Shown: in pieces, positions 7,476 to 14,058 of the stretch
Layout: each line of letters starts with the position of its first letter
Numbering within the stretch: position 1 is the stretch's first letter
Source of the DNA: DATJIG01 sp050260515
GTDB taxonomy: Bacteria > Pseudomonadota > Alphaproteobacteria > SMXQ01
Assembly (NCBI GenBank): GCA_050260515.1
Contig: JBLNCI010000046.1
Coordinates: 1-14,082 of the forward strand
Direction: 5' to 3'
Length of the DNA: 14,082 nucleotides
Translations under genes and position numbers: made by a program
The notes under the pieces: generated by a model
Seen by the model: only the letters and a program-made list of their open reading frames with translations
What the model was told of the DNA's origin: nothing
Database searches by the model: none

Positions 7476-7589
7476 CGGCCGCTCTAGATTTTGCGCTAGG
7501 TCTCAGCCTCAGCTCGCGGCATCCACCGATATGAAGCCCATCCCTCCGAGTATCAGGAGCGGGTCATGGCCGAGGAAAGCGCGCATCGG

Positions 7590-7618
7590 TTGAATTCGCT
7601 CCGGCGGAGCCCTATTTG
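7590..7618 (+). promoter_or_regulatory. weak candidate promoter of the ABC-F gene
   Basis: TTGAAT (7590-7595) and TATTTG (7613-7618) are 17 bases apart. The -10 element is poor. A start of transcription near 7625 would favour translation from ATG 7674 over ATG 7566. Nothing else of note is seen between the FRG stop and this site. Confidence 0.25.
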
Positions 7619-7673
7619 TGGCCGCCACGACTCCCCCATCACACCCTCCTTCCGCGTCAGTTCGCACACCCTC

Positions 7674-9302
7674 ATGATTCATCTCGACAACATCAGTAAG
7701 CAGAACGGCCATCAGATCCTGTTCATCGACGCGTCGATGGCCATCCAGAAGGGGGAGAAGGTGGGGCTCGTCGGGCCGAACGGCGCCGGCAAGACGACGC
7801 TGTTCCGGATGATCGCGGGCGAAGAGCGGCCCGACGACGGCCAGGTGACGATCGAGCCCGGCATGACGATCGGCTACTTCAGCCAGGACGTCGGCGAGAT
7901 GTCGGGCATGAGCGCGGTCAAGGCGGTGATGGACGGCGTCGGGCCGGTGAGCGCGCTCGCCGCCGAGATGGCGGCGCTCGAGGCGGCGATGGTCGATCCC
8001 GACCGCGCCGACGACATGGACGCCATCATCGAGCGCTACGGCGAGGTGCAGGGGCGCTTCCAGGAGCTCGACGGCTATGCGCTGGAAGCGCGGGCGCGCG
8101 AGGTGCTCGCGGGGCTGAGCTTCAGCGAGGAGCGCATGGACGGCGACGTCGGCCTGCTGTCGGGCGGCTGGAAGATGCGCGTGGCGCTCGCCCGCATCCT
8201 GCTGATGCGCCCCGACGGCATGCTGCTCGACGAGCCGAGCAACCATCTCGACCTCGAGAGCCTGATCTGGCTCGAGGACTTCCTCAAGAGCTACGACGGC
8301 GCGCTGCTGATGACCTCGCACGACCGCGAGTTCATGAATCGCATCGTCGGCAAGGTCGTCGAGATCGACGGCGGCTCGCTCATCACCTATTCGGGCAACT
8401 ACGACTTCTACGAGCAGCAGCGCGCGCTCAGCGAGAAGCAGCGCCAGGCGCAGTTCGAGCGCCAGCAGGCGATGCTCGCCAAGGAGATCCGGTTCATCGA
8501 GCGCTTCAAGGCGCGCGCCTCGCATGCGGCCCAGGTGCAGAGCCGGGTGAAGAAGCTCGACAAGATCGAGCGCGTCGAGCCGCCGCGGCGCCGCCAGTCG
8601 GTGCAGTTCGAGTTCCGCTCGCCGCCGCGCTCGGGCGAGGACGTGGCGAGCTTCAAGAGCGTCCACAAGAGCTACGGCAGCCAGACGATCTACGAGGGCC
8701 TCGATCTCACGGTGCGGCGCAAGGAACGCTGGTGCGTGCTCGGCGCCAACGGCGCCGGCAAATCCACGCTGCTGAAGCTGGTGGCGGGGGCCACCGAGCC
8801 CGATCGCGGCACGGTGACCGTGGGCGCCAGCGTGAAGATGGGCTATTTCGCCCAGCACTCGATGGAGCTCCTGGACGGCGACCAGACGGTGTTCGAGTCG
8901 CTCGATGACGCGTTCCCGCACGCGGGCCAGGGGACGCTGCGCACGCTCGCCGGCTGCTTCGGCTTCTCCGGCGACGACGTCGAGAAGCCGTGCCGCGTGC
9001 TGTCGGGCGGCGAGAAGGCGCGGCTGGTGATGGCCAGGATGCTGTTCGACCCGCCGAATTTTTTAGTGCTCGACGAGCCGACCAACCATCTCGACATGGC
9101 GACCAAGGAGATGCTGGTCGCGGCGCTGGCGGACTTCGAGGGCACCATGCTGTTCGTCTCGCACGACCGCCGGTTCCTCGCCGCGCTCTCGAACCGCGTG
9201 CTCGAGCTGACGCCTGAGGGCGTGCATCAGTACGGCGGTGGCTACACCGAGTACGTCGCGCGCACCGGCCACGAGGCGCCGGGTCTCCACCCGGGGCATT
9301 GA
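7674..9302 (+). CDS. ABC-F family ATPase (YheS-like)
   Basis: 542 residues with two ABC ATPase domains and no membrane segments, as in ABC-F proteins that act on the ribosome. Domain 1 has Walker A GPNGAGKTT (34-42), signature LSGGWKMR (162-169), Walker B/D-loop MLLDEPSNHLD (183-193) and switch SHD (215-217). Domain 2 has GANGAGKST (357-365), LSGGEKAR (443-450), FLVLDEPTNHLD (463-474) and SHD (496-498). The charged linker (about 245-305) with FKARASHAAQVQSRVKKL (278-295) resembles YheS-type linkers more than EttA. Substrate specificity cannot be read from sequence. The start at 7674 gives the canonical MIHLDNISK. An in-frame ATG at 7566 has a better ribosome binding site (CAGGAG, six-base spacer) but would add 36 residues with no family resemblance; both starts remain possible. 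High-GC codon use returns here, marking the end of the island. Confidence 0.93.
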   Translation: MIHLDNISKQNGHQILFIDASMAIQKGEKVGLVGPNGAGKTTLFRMIAGEERPDDGQVTIEPGMTIGYFSQDVGEMSGMSAVKAVMDGVGPVSALAAEMAALEAAMVDPDRADDMDAIIERYGEVQGRFQELDGYALEARAREVLAGLSFSEERMDGDVGLLSGGWKMRVALARILLMRPDGMLLDEPSNHLDLESLIWLEDFLKSYDGALLMTSHDREFMNRIVGKVVEIDGGSLITYSGNYDFYEQQRALSEKQRQAQFERQQAMLAKEIRFIERFKARASHAAQVQSRVKKLDKIERVEPPRRRQSVQFEFRSPPRSGEDVASFKSVHKSYGSQTIYEGLDLTVRRKERWCVLGANGAGKSTLLKLVAGATEPDRGTVTVGASVKMGYFAQHSMELLDGDQTVFESLDDAFPHAGQGTLRTLAGCFGFSGDDVEKPCRVLSGGEKARLVMARMLFDPPNFLVLDEPTNHLDMATKEMLVAALADFEGTMLFVSHDRRFLAALSNRVLELTPEGVHQYGGGYTEYVARTGHEAPGLHPGH

Positions 9303-9443
9303 GGGCGCGGCGGCAACGTGATCGGGGCCACCACCTTGACGGCAACGACAGGAGCGCCAGAATCGCGGCCCTAGGCGATACCCTGGACCGCCTGCGGGCG
9401 AAGTTCCCCGGCCCTGAAGTAGAGTGGACAGCGAGGTTCGGCC

Positions 9444-9602
9444 ATGGCTTCGAAAGCCTCACCCAGTCAGAAGCGCTCTCCCTCGCCCGCGACAACTCGG
9501 CTCACTCCGTCCGAGGTCAACTCTCTGCGCGAGGAGACGAAGGCGGCGCTGGCGCGGGCGCAGGAGCTGCGCGCCCAGCGCAAGACGAAGCCGGCGGAGT
9601 AG
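9444..9602 (+). CDS. small hypothetical protein, 52 aa
   Basis: A short open frame not assigned to any family. Translation starts MASKASPSQKRSPSPATT and then becomes helical and charged: TPSEVNSLREETKAALARAQ (21-40), ending ELRAQRKTKPAE. The N-terminal third is Ser/Pro/Lys-rich and probably disordered, and the rest should form one amphipathic helix. Support: GAGG seven bases before the ATG, mostly G/C third codon positions in the second half, and placement in an otherwise empty 365-base gap between the ABC-F and GST genes. It is convergent with the GST gene, 65 bases away. A longer frame overlaps it in another register but is Arg/Gly-rich and less protein-like. It is probably cytosolic, with function unknown. 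Confidence 0.55.
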   Translation: MASKASPSQKRSPSPATTRLTPSEVNSLREETKAALARAQELRAQRKTKPAE

Positions 9603-9667
9603 CCGAAGCGGCCGCCCTCGAGCGCGGCCAGCGCATTGTGATTGGCGCGGTTGGCGGAGACCGTTGA

Positions 9668-10384
9668 CTAGGCGCCCAGCACCTTGCGCAGCGACGCCTC
9701 GATCTGGCCGCCGCACCAGGCGTCGCCGTAGTCGCGCCGCGCCCTGGCGGCGAGCTTCCGGAGCGGCGGCAGAGCGGCGACGCGCCGCGTCAGGCCCGCG
9801 GTGTTGGGCGCGGTCTCGTCGAGGAGCGCCGCGATCGGGCCGAAGCGCTCGGTCATCGTCGACCACAGCGTCGCGGTGACGATGTCGGCGATGCCGGGCT
9901 TTCTGCCGCCCAGCAGGAATCCTGAGTCCGCCGTCAGGCCGTGGCGCGCGCCGGTCTCCTCCCACAGCGACATCCATTTCTCGAGGCGCGGCACGAAGTC
10001 GCTCCAACGGCTCTTCGTCCACATCTGCCGGCCGCCGTCGAGCGTGATCTCGTCGATGACGTCGTTGGCGTCGTTGACGACCTTCATCGTCAGCGCTCGA
10101 AGGAGAGGGGCGCACAGCGCCGGCGTGCGCGGCATGAGGTCGAGCGTGTCGCCGAGGTAGAGGACGATGGCGGGCATCTGCGACACGGCGAACTTCGCAC
10201 TTTTGTCGACCAGCACCGGCGGCCCCATGAACGGCACCGGCATCTTGTCCGCCGGCGCGTCCATCAGCCTCGCGATCGCGTCGTCGCCCTTCTCGGTCCA
10301 GGTCTTTCCGGCAAAGGCCAGGACCGCGCGCACGAACTGGCCCCGGAACGGAACCGACCAGTAATAGAGGTCGTAGTCGGACAT
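9668..10384 (-). CDS. glutathione S-transferase family protein
   Basis: 238 residues with the GST layout. The thioredoxin-like N-terminal domain begins LYYWSVPFRGQFVRAVLAFAG (in residues 6-26), with the active-site region near Ser10 or Arg14. The cis-proline strand is GPPVLVD (54-60), followed by the glutathione-contacting turn SQMPAIVLYLG (68-78). The all-helical C-terminal domain holds the folding motif GIADIVTATLW (164-174), where Asp167 is the usual N-cap. Family members conjugate or reduce with glutathione, but specificity is not predictable here. The middle stretch DKSAKFAVSQMPAI replaces the more usual E-S pair with S-Q, so glutathione binding may be atypical. The ATG has GGGAG five bases upstream. 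It is divergent from the small membrane protein gene. Confidence 0.85.
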   Translation of the reverse strand: MSDYDLYYWSVPFRGQFVRAVLAFAGKTWTEKGDDAIARLMDAPADKMPVPFMGPPVLVDKSAKFAVSQMPAIVLYLGDTLDLMPRTPALCAPLLRALTMKVVNDANDVIDEITLDGGRQMWTKSRWSDFVPRLEKWMSLWEETGARHGLTADSGFLLGGRKPGIADIVTATLWSTMTERFGPIAALLDETAPNTAGLTRRVAALPPLRKLAARARRDYGDAWCGGQIEASLRKVLGA

Positions 10385-10522
10385 GGGGGCTCCCGAACCG
10401 AGTGGCGATCGCCATCAGGCTACGAGCAATCGGGCGTCAGGCAACGGATCAATTGTGGTCGAGACGTGGGGCGAGGGGGCCTGCGCGCCGGAGCTCCGGT
10501 GTCGCGGTGTCGAGCCGACCCC

Positions 10523-10560
10523 TCGGTTGTGGTCTCGGTTGTGGTCATGCCGTTGTGGTA
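10523..10560. repeat. 12-bp tandem repeat, two and a half to three copies
   Basis: TCGGTTGTGGTC occurs at 10523-10534 and immediately again at 10535-10546. A degenerate third copy, GCCGTTGTGGTA, lies at 10549-10560. The array ends 14 bases before the membrane-protein ATG, in the divergent gap with the GST gene. It is either slippage or a repeated regulator site. Confidence 0.7.
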
Positions 10561-10574
10561 ATAGTGACCCCGCC

Positions 10575-10832
10575 ATGCCCCGCGAACTTCTCCGCACCGT
10601 CTTCAACCTCCTGCTCGCCTCGCTCGCGGTCGGGCTCATCATGCGCTGGTTCCACCTCACGCCGCGGTCGCTGCTCGCGCACTTCGGTGAGAGCGTCGAG
10701 CAGGCGTTCGATGCGCTGGTCCGGTTCGCGGGCTGGGCGATCGACTACGTGCTGGTCGGCGCCATCGTCGTGGTGCCGATCTGGCTCGTCGCCCTGCTGC
10801 TGAAGCGCCTGCAGGGCAGGAAGGGCGGCTGA
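10575..10832 (+). CDS. small two-helix membrane protein (DUF6460-like)
   Basis: 85 residues with two hydrophobic segments. Residues 9-25 (VFNLLLASLAVGLIMRW) are followed by HLTPRSLLAHFG, an amphipathic linker and a second helix at 57-76 (DYVLVGAIVVVPIWLVALLL), then a basic tail KRLQGRKGG. The ASLAVGLIMRWFHLTP block recalls the alphaproteobacterial DUF6460 family, whose function is unknown; that assignment is from memory. Both termini are probably on the cytoplasmic side because of the positive tail and N-terminal Arg residues. The ATG at 10575 is chosen over the in-frame upstream 10383, whose extra 64 residues lie in the tandem-repeat intergenic region and are not protein-like. It is 13 bases upstream of the cyclodeaminase-family gene, so the two may be co-transcribed. 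Confidence 0.7.
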   Translation: MPRELLRTVFNLLLASLAVGLIMRWFHLTPRSLLAHFGESVEQAFDALVRFAGWAIDYVLVGAIVVVPIWLVALLLKRLQGRKGG

Positions 10833-10845
10833 GCCGGCGCGAGCC

Positions 10846-11844
10846 ATGACGATCTTCCTCGGCCCCGATCACATCAAGGCGCTGCACGCGAGCGGCGCGG
10901 TCACCATGGCCGACTACGTCGCGGCGGTCGAGGCCGCGTACCGCGACCAGGGGCTCGGCGCGTTCCAGATCCTGCCGCGCCAGAACTTCTGGATCGAGCG
11001 CGAAGCCGAATCCAAGCCCGCATCGCTCAAGGTCGGCGGCGGGCTGCTCAAGACCGTCGGCGTGATGGGCTGCTCGATGTATTCGACCGGATTCGGCGGC
11101 GGCATGAACCTGTGGATCACGCTGTATTCGGCCGTGCATGGCGGAGTCGAGGCGATCCTCCACGGCGGCGGCATCGGGCCGATGAAGACCGGTGCCACGG
11201 CGGCGGTCGCGGCCAAGTACATGGCGCGCGCCGACGCCGCGACCGCGGCGATCGTCGGCACCGGCGACCAGGCGCGCACGCAACTGATGGGCCTGATGAC
11301 GGTGCGGCCGCTGCGCAGCGTCCGGGTGTACAGCCGGGGCGCCGACAACCGCGCGGCCTACGTCGCCTGGGCGCGCGAGGCGTTCCCCGAGCTCGCGGTC
11401 GAGGCGACGACGACGGCCGAGGCCGCGGTCGACGGCGCCGATATCGTCGTGACGGTGACCAACGCGAAGGCCCCGGTGATCGACGGGCGCTGGATCGCAC
11501 CCGGGGCGCACTGCGCGTTCGTCGGCGCGCACTATCCCGACCGGCGCGAGGTCGACGCGGCGACGCTGACGCGCGGCCGGGTCGTCGTCGACGATCTCGA
11601 CCAGGCGTTCCACGAGAAGGGCGAGCTGCTGATCCCGCTCGCCGGCGACGAGATCGGGCGGGATATCGTCCTCGGCGACATCGGCTCGGTGATCGCGGGC
11701 AAGCTCAAGCCGCGGCAGTCCGCGCGCGACATCACCATGTTCCTGTCGGGCGGCACCGCGCTCGAATATCTGGGCGCGGCGGCGATGCTCGCCGCGAAGG
11801 CAAAGGCCGCCGGCCTCGGCCAGACGCTCGACGGCGGCGACTAG
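10846..11844 (+). CDS. ornithine cyclodeaminase / mu-crystallin family protein
   Basis: 332-residue NAD(P)-dependent enzyme family. The substrate domain contains LKVGGGLLKTVGV (61-73), with a lysine expected to contact substrate, and GPMKTGATAAVAAKYMA (111-127), the family's MRTxA-type block with Lys in place of the common Arg. The Rossmann domain starts AAIVGTGDQART (134-145). The segment VVTVTNAKAPVIDG (201-214) and the acidic VVVDDLDQ (246-253) are typical, and GDIGSVIAGKL (277-287) closes the dinucleotide domain. The family includes ornithine cyclodeaminase, alanine dehydrogenase, ketimine reductase and staphylopine-type enzymes, so the actual substrate is unknown. The start is ATG 10846, after only a weak GAGCC. 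It is followed by a TctC/Bug receptor gene in the same direction 253 bases on, a gap that makes co-transcription uncertain. Confidence 0.88.
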   Translation: MTIFLGPDHIKALHASGAVTMADYVAAVEAAYRDQGLGAFQILPRQNFWIEREAESKPASLKVGGGLLKTVGVMGCSMYSTGFGGGMNLWITLYSAVHGGVEAILHGGGIGPMKTGATAAVAAKYMARADAATAAIVGTGDQARTQLMGLMTVRPLRSVRVYSRGADNRAAYVAWAREAFPELAVEATTTAEAAVDGADIVVTVTNAKAPVIDGRWIAPGAHCAFVGAHYPDRREVDAATLTRGRVVVDDLDQAFHEKGELLIPLAGDEIGRDIVLGDIGSVIAGKLKPRQSARDITMFLSGGTALEYLGAAAMLAAKAKAAGLGQTLDGGD

Positions 11845-12097
11845 CGGTCGCTGGACGGCGCGTCCGAGCCCGTCGACATCCCGCATCGCGCAAGCACCGA
11901 TGGCTCAACGACTTTTCGCGTTCCCGGCGGCGGGCATTAACGTCCGTGGCACGCGCGCGAGCGTTCGCGGTTGCCGCTCATGCCCCTTTGTGAAACAGTT
12001 TCCGGACAAGCCGCAAAGGCACGAGAACAAGAGCTCACGAGCAAGAGCACAGCACAGGGTCGGGAGGTCGTCGCGTAAACCAGTCTGGGAGAGAGGC

Positions 12098-13177
12098 ATG
12101 AGCGCTCGCACGCCGAACGTCTTCGCGTTAAGGCATCACCGCGTATCGTTGCTGGTCCTCGCCGCGGCCTTCGCTTTCGCCGGAGCGGGCGCGGCCCACG
12201 CCCAGCAGTCGGCCGAGGCCTTCTACAAGGGCAAGAACCTCCGCCTCGTGATCCCGTCGGGGGCGGGCGGCGGGTACGACGCCTACTCGCGGCTCCTGGG
12301 CCGCCACATCGGCAACCACATTCCGGGCAAGCCCAACGTCGTCGTCGAGAACATGCCGGGCGCGTCGGGCATCCGCGGCACCAACTACATGTTCCACGTC
12401 GCGCCGAAGGACGGCACGGTGATGGCATCGACCTACAACAACCTCATCGTCGAGCCGCTGCTCGGCAACACCCAGGCCAACTGGGACTCGCGCAAGTTCG
12501 AGTGGATCGGGTCGATCACCACCCAATACAACTCCTGCATGGTGTGGGCGACGAGCCCGATCAAGACCATCGACGACGCCAAGAAGGAGGAGGTCAAGGT
12601 CTCGACCACCGGGCTTTCCGGCAACTCGGCGAAGACGCCGCTCGAGGTGAACATGCTGCTCGGCACCAAGTTCAAGGTGATCTCGGGCTACTCGACCACC
12701 GACATGCGGCTTGCCGTCGAGCGCGGCGAGGTCGACGGCATCTGCGGCCTCTCCTACGACACCTACGAGGCGGCGAACCCCGAGTGGCTGCAGAACAAGA
12801 AGATCCGCTTCATCCTGCAGACCGGCGCCAAGCCCAACCCGAAGATCGCCGACGTGCCGCTGCTCACGGATCTGATCACCGATCCGCAGCAGAAGCAGGC
12901 GCTCAAGGTCTTGGGCGTCGGCGAGGAGGTCGGCCGCCCGCACATGTTCCCGCCGGGCACGCCCAAGTACCTCGTCACCGCCGTGCGCCGCGCCTTCGAC
13001 GCGACGATGAAGGACCCGAAGTTCGTCGAGGAGGCGGCCAAGATGCACATCGAGCCCGATCCGATGACGGGCGAGGAGTGCGAGGCGGCGATCAAGGAGG
13101 CCTACGAGATGCCCAAGGAGGCGATTGCGCTCGCCGCCAAGCTGTGGCCGGTGGCGACCCCCGGCGAGAAGGACTAG
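12098..13177 (+). CDS. TctC/Bug-type periplasmic solute-binding protein
   Basis: 359-residue receptor of the tripartite tricarboxylate transporter (Bug) family. A Sec signal peptide is clear: basic RHHR (12-15), hydrophobic core SLLVLAAAFAFAGAGA (17-32) and AHA before QQ at 35/36. The mature protein begins AEAFYKGKNLRLVIP and has the ligand-loop motifs GAGGGYDAYSRLLGRHI (55-71) and ENMPGASGIRGTNYMF (84-99), then DGTVMAS and the receptor core. Bug proteins bind carboxylates or similar small ligands in the periplasm and normally deliver them to TctAB membrane proteins. No tctA or tctB is in the window, so this is an orphan receptor here; orphan Bug proteins are common in some proteobacteria. 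ATG 12098 was chosen over an in-frame 11900 start because it begins directly before the signal peptide and has GGGAGAGAGG upstream. The last codons and the stop are part of a 22-bp direct duplication. Confidence 0.9.
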   Translation: MSARTPNVFALRHHRVSLLVLAAAFAFAGAGAAHAQQSAEAFYKGKNLRLVIPSGAGGGYDAYSRLLGRHIGNHIPGKPNVVVENMPGASGIRGTNYMFHVAPKDGTVMASTYNNLIVEPLLGNTQANWDSRKFEWIGSITTQYNSCMVWATSPIKTIDDAKKEEVKVSTTGLSGNSAKTPLEVNMLLGTKFKVISGYSTTDMRLAVERGEVDGICGLSYDTYEAANPEWLQNKKIRFILQTGAKPNPKIADVPLLTDLITDPQQKQALKVLGVGEEVGRPHMFPPGTPKYLVTAVRRAFDATMKDPKFVEEAAKMHIEPDPMTGEECEAAIKEAYEMPKEAIALAAKLWPVATPGEKD

Positions 13178-13210
13178 GCGGGAGTTAGGGCGAGAAGGAC
13201 TAGGCGGGAG
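13163..13210. repeat. 22-bp direct duplication over the receptor gene's stop
   Basis: The 22 bases at 13163-13184, which include the last codons and TAG of the solute-binding protein, are repeated exactly at 13189-13210 after a four-base spacer TTAG. The copy lies downstream of the stop, so the protein is not changed. It looks like a recent slippage event. Confidence 0.9.
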
Positions 13211-13230
13211 AAAAAGCCGTCAAAGCCTCT

Positions 13231-13288
13231 CTCCCCGTCGGGGAGCGAAACCTTCTCAAGCCCTCTCCCCTTCGGGGAGAGGGCTTTT
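13231..13288 (+). terminator. hairpins downstream of the solute-binding gene
   Basis: A short hairpin CTCCCC/GGGGAG (13231-13236 with 13240-13245) is followed by a perfect 10-bp stem, CCCTCTCCCC (13261-13270) with GGGGAGAGGG (13274-13283), a three-base loop and then CTTTT. This has the form of a rho-independent terminator 84 bases after the stop codon. It is also a copy of the repeat at 13550-13577, so it may be a dispersed repeat doing double duty. Confidence 0.6.
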
Positions 13289-13290
13289 GC

Positions 13291-13547
13291 TTTCGTCATG
13301 CCCGCGCCTCGGGCGGGTTGCGCGCCACCCGACTCTTCGATGAAGAGCCGCTTAGGGCCGCGCGAGCGCGGTCCGTCTAAAAAGAATCGGGCGCGGTGGG
13401 CGCGCATCCACGTGTTTTCCCCTTCGTCATTCCCGCGAAGCTTGTCCCCGCGCAGGCGGGGAGCGGGAATCCAGACTTTTTCGCCCTCTCCATCAAGGGA
13501 GAGGGCCGGGGTGAGGGTGAAAACTCCGCGTTGCGATCCCCTCACCC
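13291..13547. repeat. mosaic of palindromic repeat units
   Basis: Non-coding. It contains TTTCGTCATGCCCGCG at the left, hairpin CTCTTC/GAAGAG (13333-13338 with 13342-13347) and the GC hairpin 13355-13374 shared with 133-152. ATTCCCGC/GCGGGAAT (13429-13436 with 13463-13470) encloses CCCCGC/GCGGGG. CCCTCTCC/GGAGAGGG (13484-13491 with 13498-13505) and GGGTGAGGG/CCCTCACCC (13509-13517 with 13539-13547) follow. These are the intergenic palindromes typical of some alphaproteobacterial genomes. Confidence 0.8.
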
Positions 13548-13549
13548 AA

Positions 13550-13577
13550 CCCTCTCCCCAACGGGGAGAGGGTTTTT
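13550..13577 (+). terminator. terminator-like hairpin, second copy
   Basis: CCCTCTCCCC (13550-13559), loop AAC, GGGGAGAGGG (13563-13572) and five T. Stem arms are identical to those at 13261-13283; only the loop differs (TTC there). No gene ends just upstream, which suggests a dispersed repeat more than a gene-specific terminator. Confidence 0.5.
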
Positions 13578-13580
13578 GCT

Positions 13581-13673
13581 TTCGTCATGGCCGGGCTTGC
13601 CCCGGCCATCTACGTGTTGTTTGTCCCGCCGACAAGAAAAGAACGTGGATGCCCGCGACAGGCGCGGGCATGA
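13581..13673. repeat. palindromic repeat pair
   Basis: ATGGCCGGG (13587-13595) pairs with CCCGGCCAT (13601-13609). ATGCCCGCG (13649-13657) pairs with CGCGGGCAT (13663-13671), the same arms as at 20-39 with a different loop. The pair is bounded by TTTCGTCAT at the left and ATGACG at the right. Confidence 0.8.
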
Positions 13674-13680
13674 CGTAGAG

Positions 13681-14058
13681 AGAGTGCGTTGATCGCAACA
13701 CCTCTCGCCGCGTTTCTCCACAGCCCGCGCCCGAACCGGCCCAGACTTTCCACAGCCCCCTTGTGCCGATTTTTCGAAGCGCGCATCGTCTCCGCATCGC
13801 GACAAGCGAGGGGAGCTATTGCGCAATAGCGCTCTCATTGAAGCGAAGAAACCGCGAGCGATGGCCTCCGACAACGAGGACGGCCGCGGTGGATGGAGTT
13901 GAGAGGCAACGGCGCTTCCCCTTCGGGTCGCGACGCACTTCTTCTCAGGTACCGATAACAACAGCGTCGCGATCCGCGACCGAGGAAGCAATCGGCGGCC
14001 TTGGCTACGCTTTAAAGGCAGCGTGGCACTCTGCCGACCCTCGTGGAGAAGGTAAAAA
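13681..14058. other. gene-poor stretch before a window-end gene
   Basis: No convincing gene. Open frames here are Arg/Ser-rich with no family resemblance. It holds the direct repeat TCCACAGCCC at 13717-13726 and 13749-13758 and the palindrome at 13815-13830, so it may be a regulatory region for the gene that starts at 14059. Confidence 0.45.
13815..13830. promoter_or_regulatory. perfect 16-bp palindrome, candidate operator
   Basis: GCTATTGCGCAATAGC is fully self-complementary with no loop, a form more typical of a dimeric regulator site than of an RNA hairpin. It is about 230 bases upstream of the putative gene at 14059. Confidence 0.4.

Larger units (their letters stand above)
3988..7500. 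other. lower-GC accessory island at the guaA 3' end
   Basis: Base composition changes sharply just after guaA and returns with the ABC-F gene. By hand count, 28 of 60 bases are G or C in 4201-4260 against 41 of 60 in 3481-3540 inside guaA. Codon use also changes: A/T third positions are frequent, and TTG and GTG starts occur. The three genes inside (TcmP, DUF5131, FRG) are accessory families. The 3' end of guaA is a known integration hotspot for genomic islands. No integrase is present here, and I could not find a duplicated copy of the guaA terminus between 7476 and 7670, so the right border (somewhere in 7476-7670) is approximate and the mode of entry is inferred. Confidence 0.7.

Noticed and set aside
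7509..7586. Minus-strand tail reading MRAFLGHDPLLILGGMGFIS, possible remnant of a gene at the island's right border
   Set aside because: It looks protein-like but is only about 25 codons, has no recognisable family and no supporting upstream sequence.
3950..7670. Search for att-like direct repeats flanking the island
   Set aside because: Nothing longer than about six bases matched between the guaA terminus and 7476-7670 by eye, so no attachment sites are called.
9299..9667. 122-codon plus-strand frame from a TTG overlapping the ABC-F stop
   Set aside because: Arg/Gly-rich and without family resemblance. It overlaps the better-supported 52-residue frame at 9444-9602 in another register.
11947..11976. 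TGGCACG ... TTGC resembling a sigma-54 promoter before the solute-binding gene
   Set aside because: The two elements are 17 bases apart, where about four are required.
13298..13692. Open frames through the right repeat cluster
   Set aside because: They run through palindromic repeat units and terminator-like hairpins in several frames; repeat sequence, not protein.
13696..13905. Open frame of about 70 codons ending MASDNEDGRGGWS
   Set aside because: No ATG or well-placed start for the long version, no ribosome binding site and no family. The 13-codon version is too short to support.
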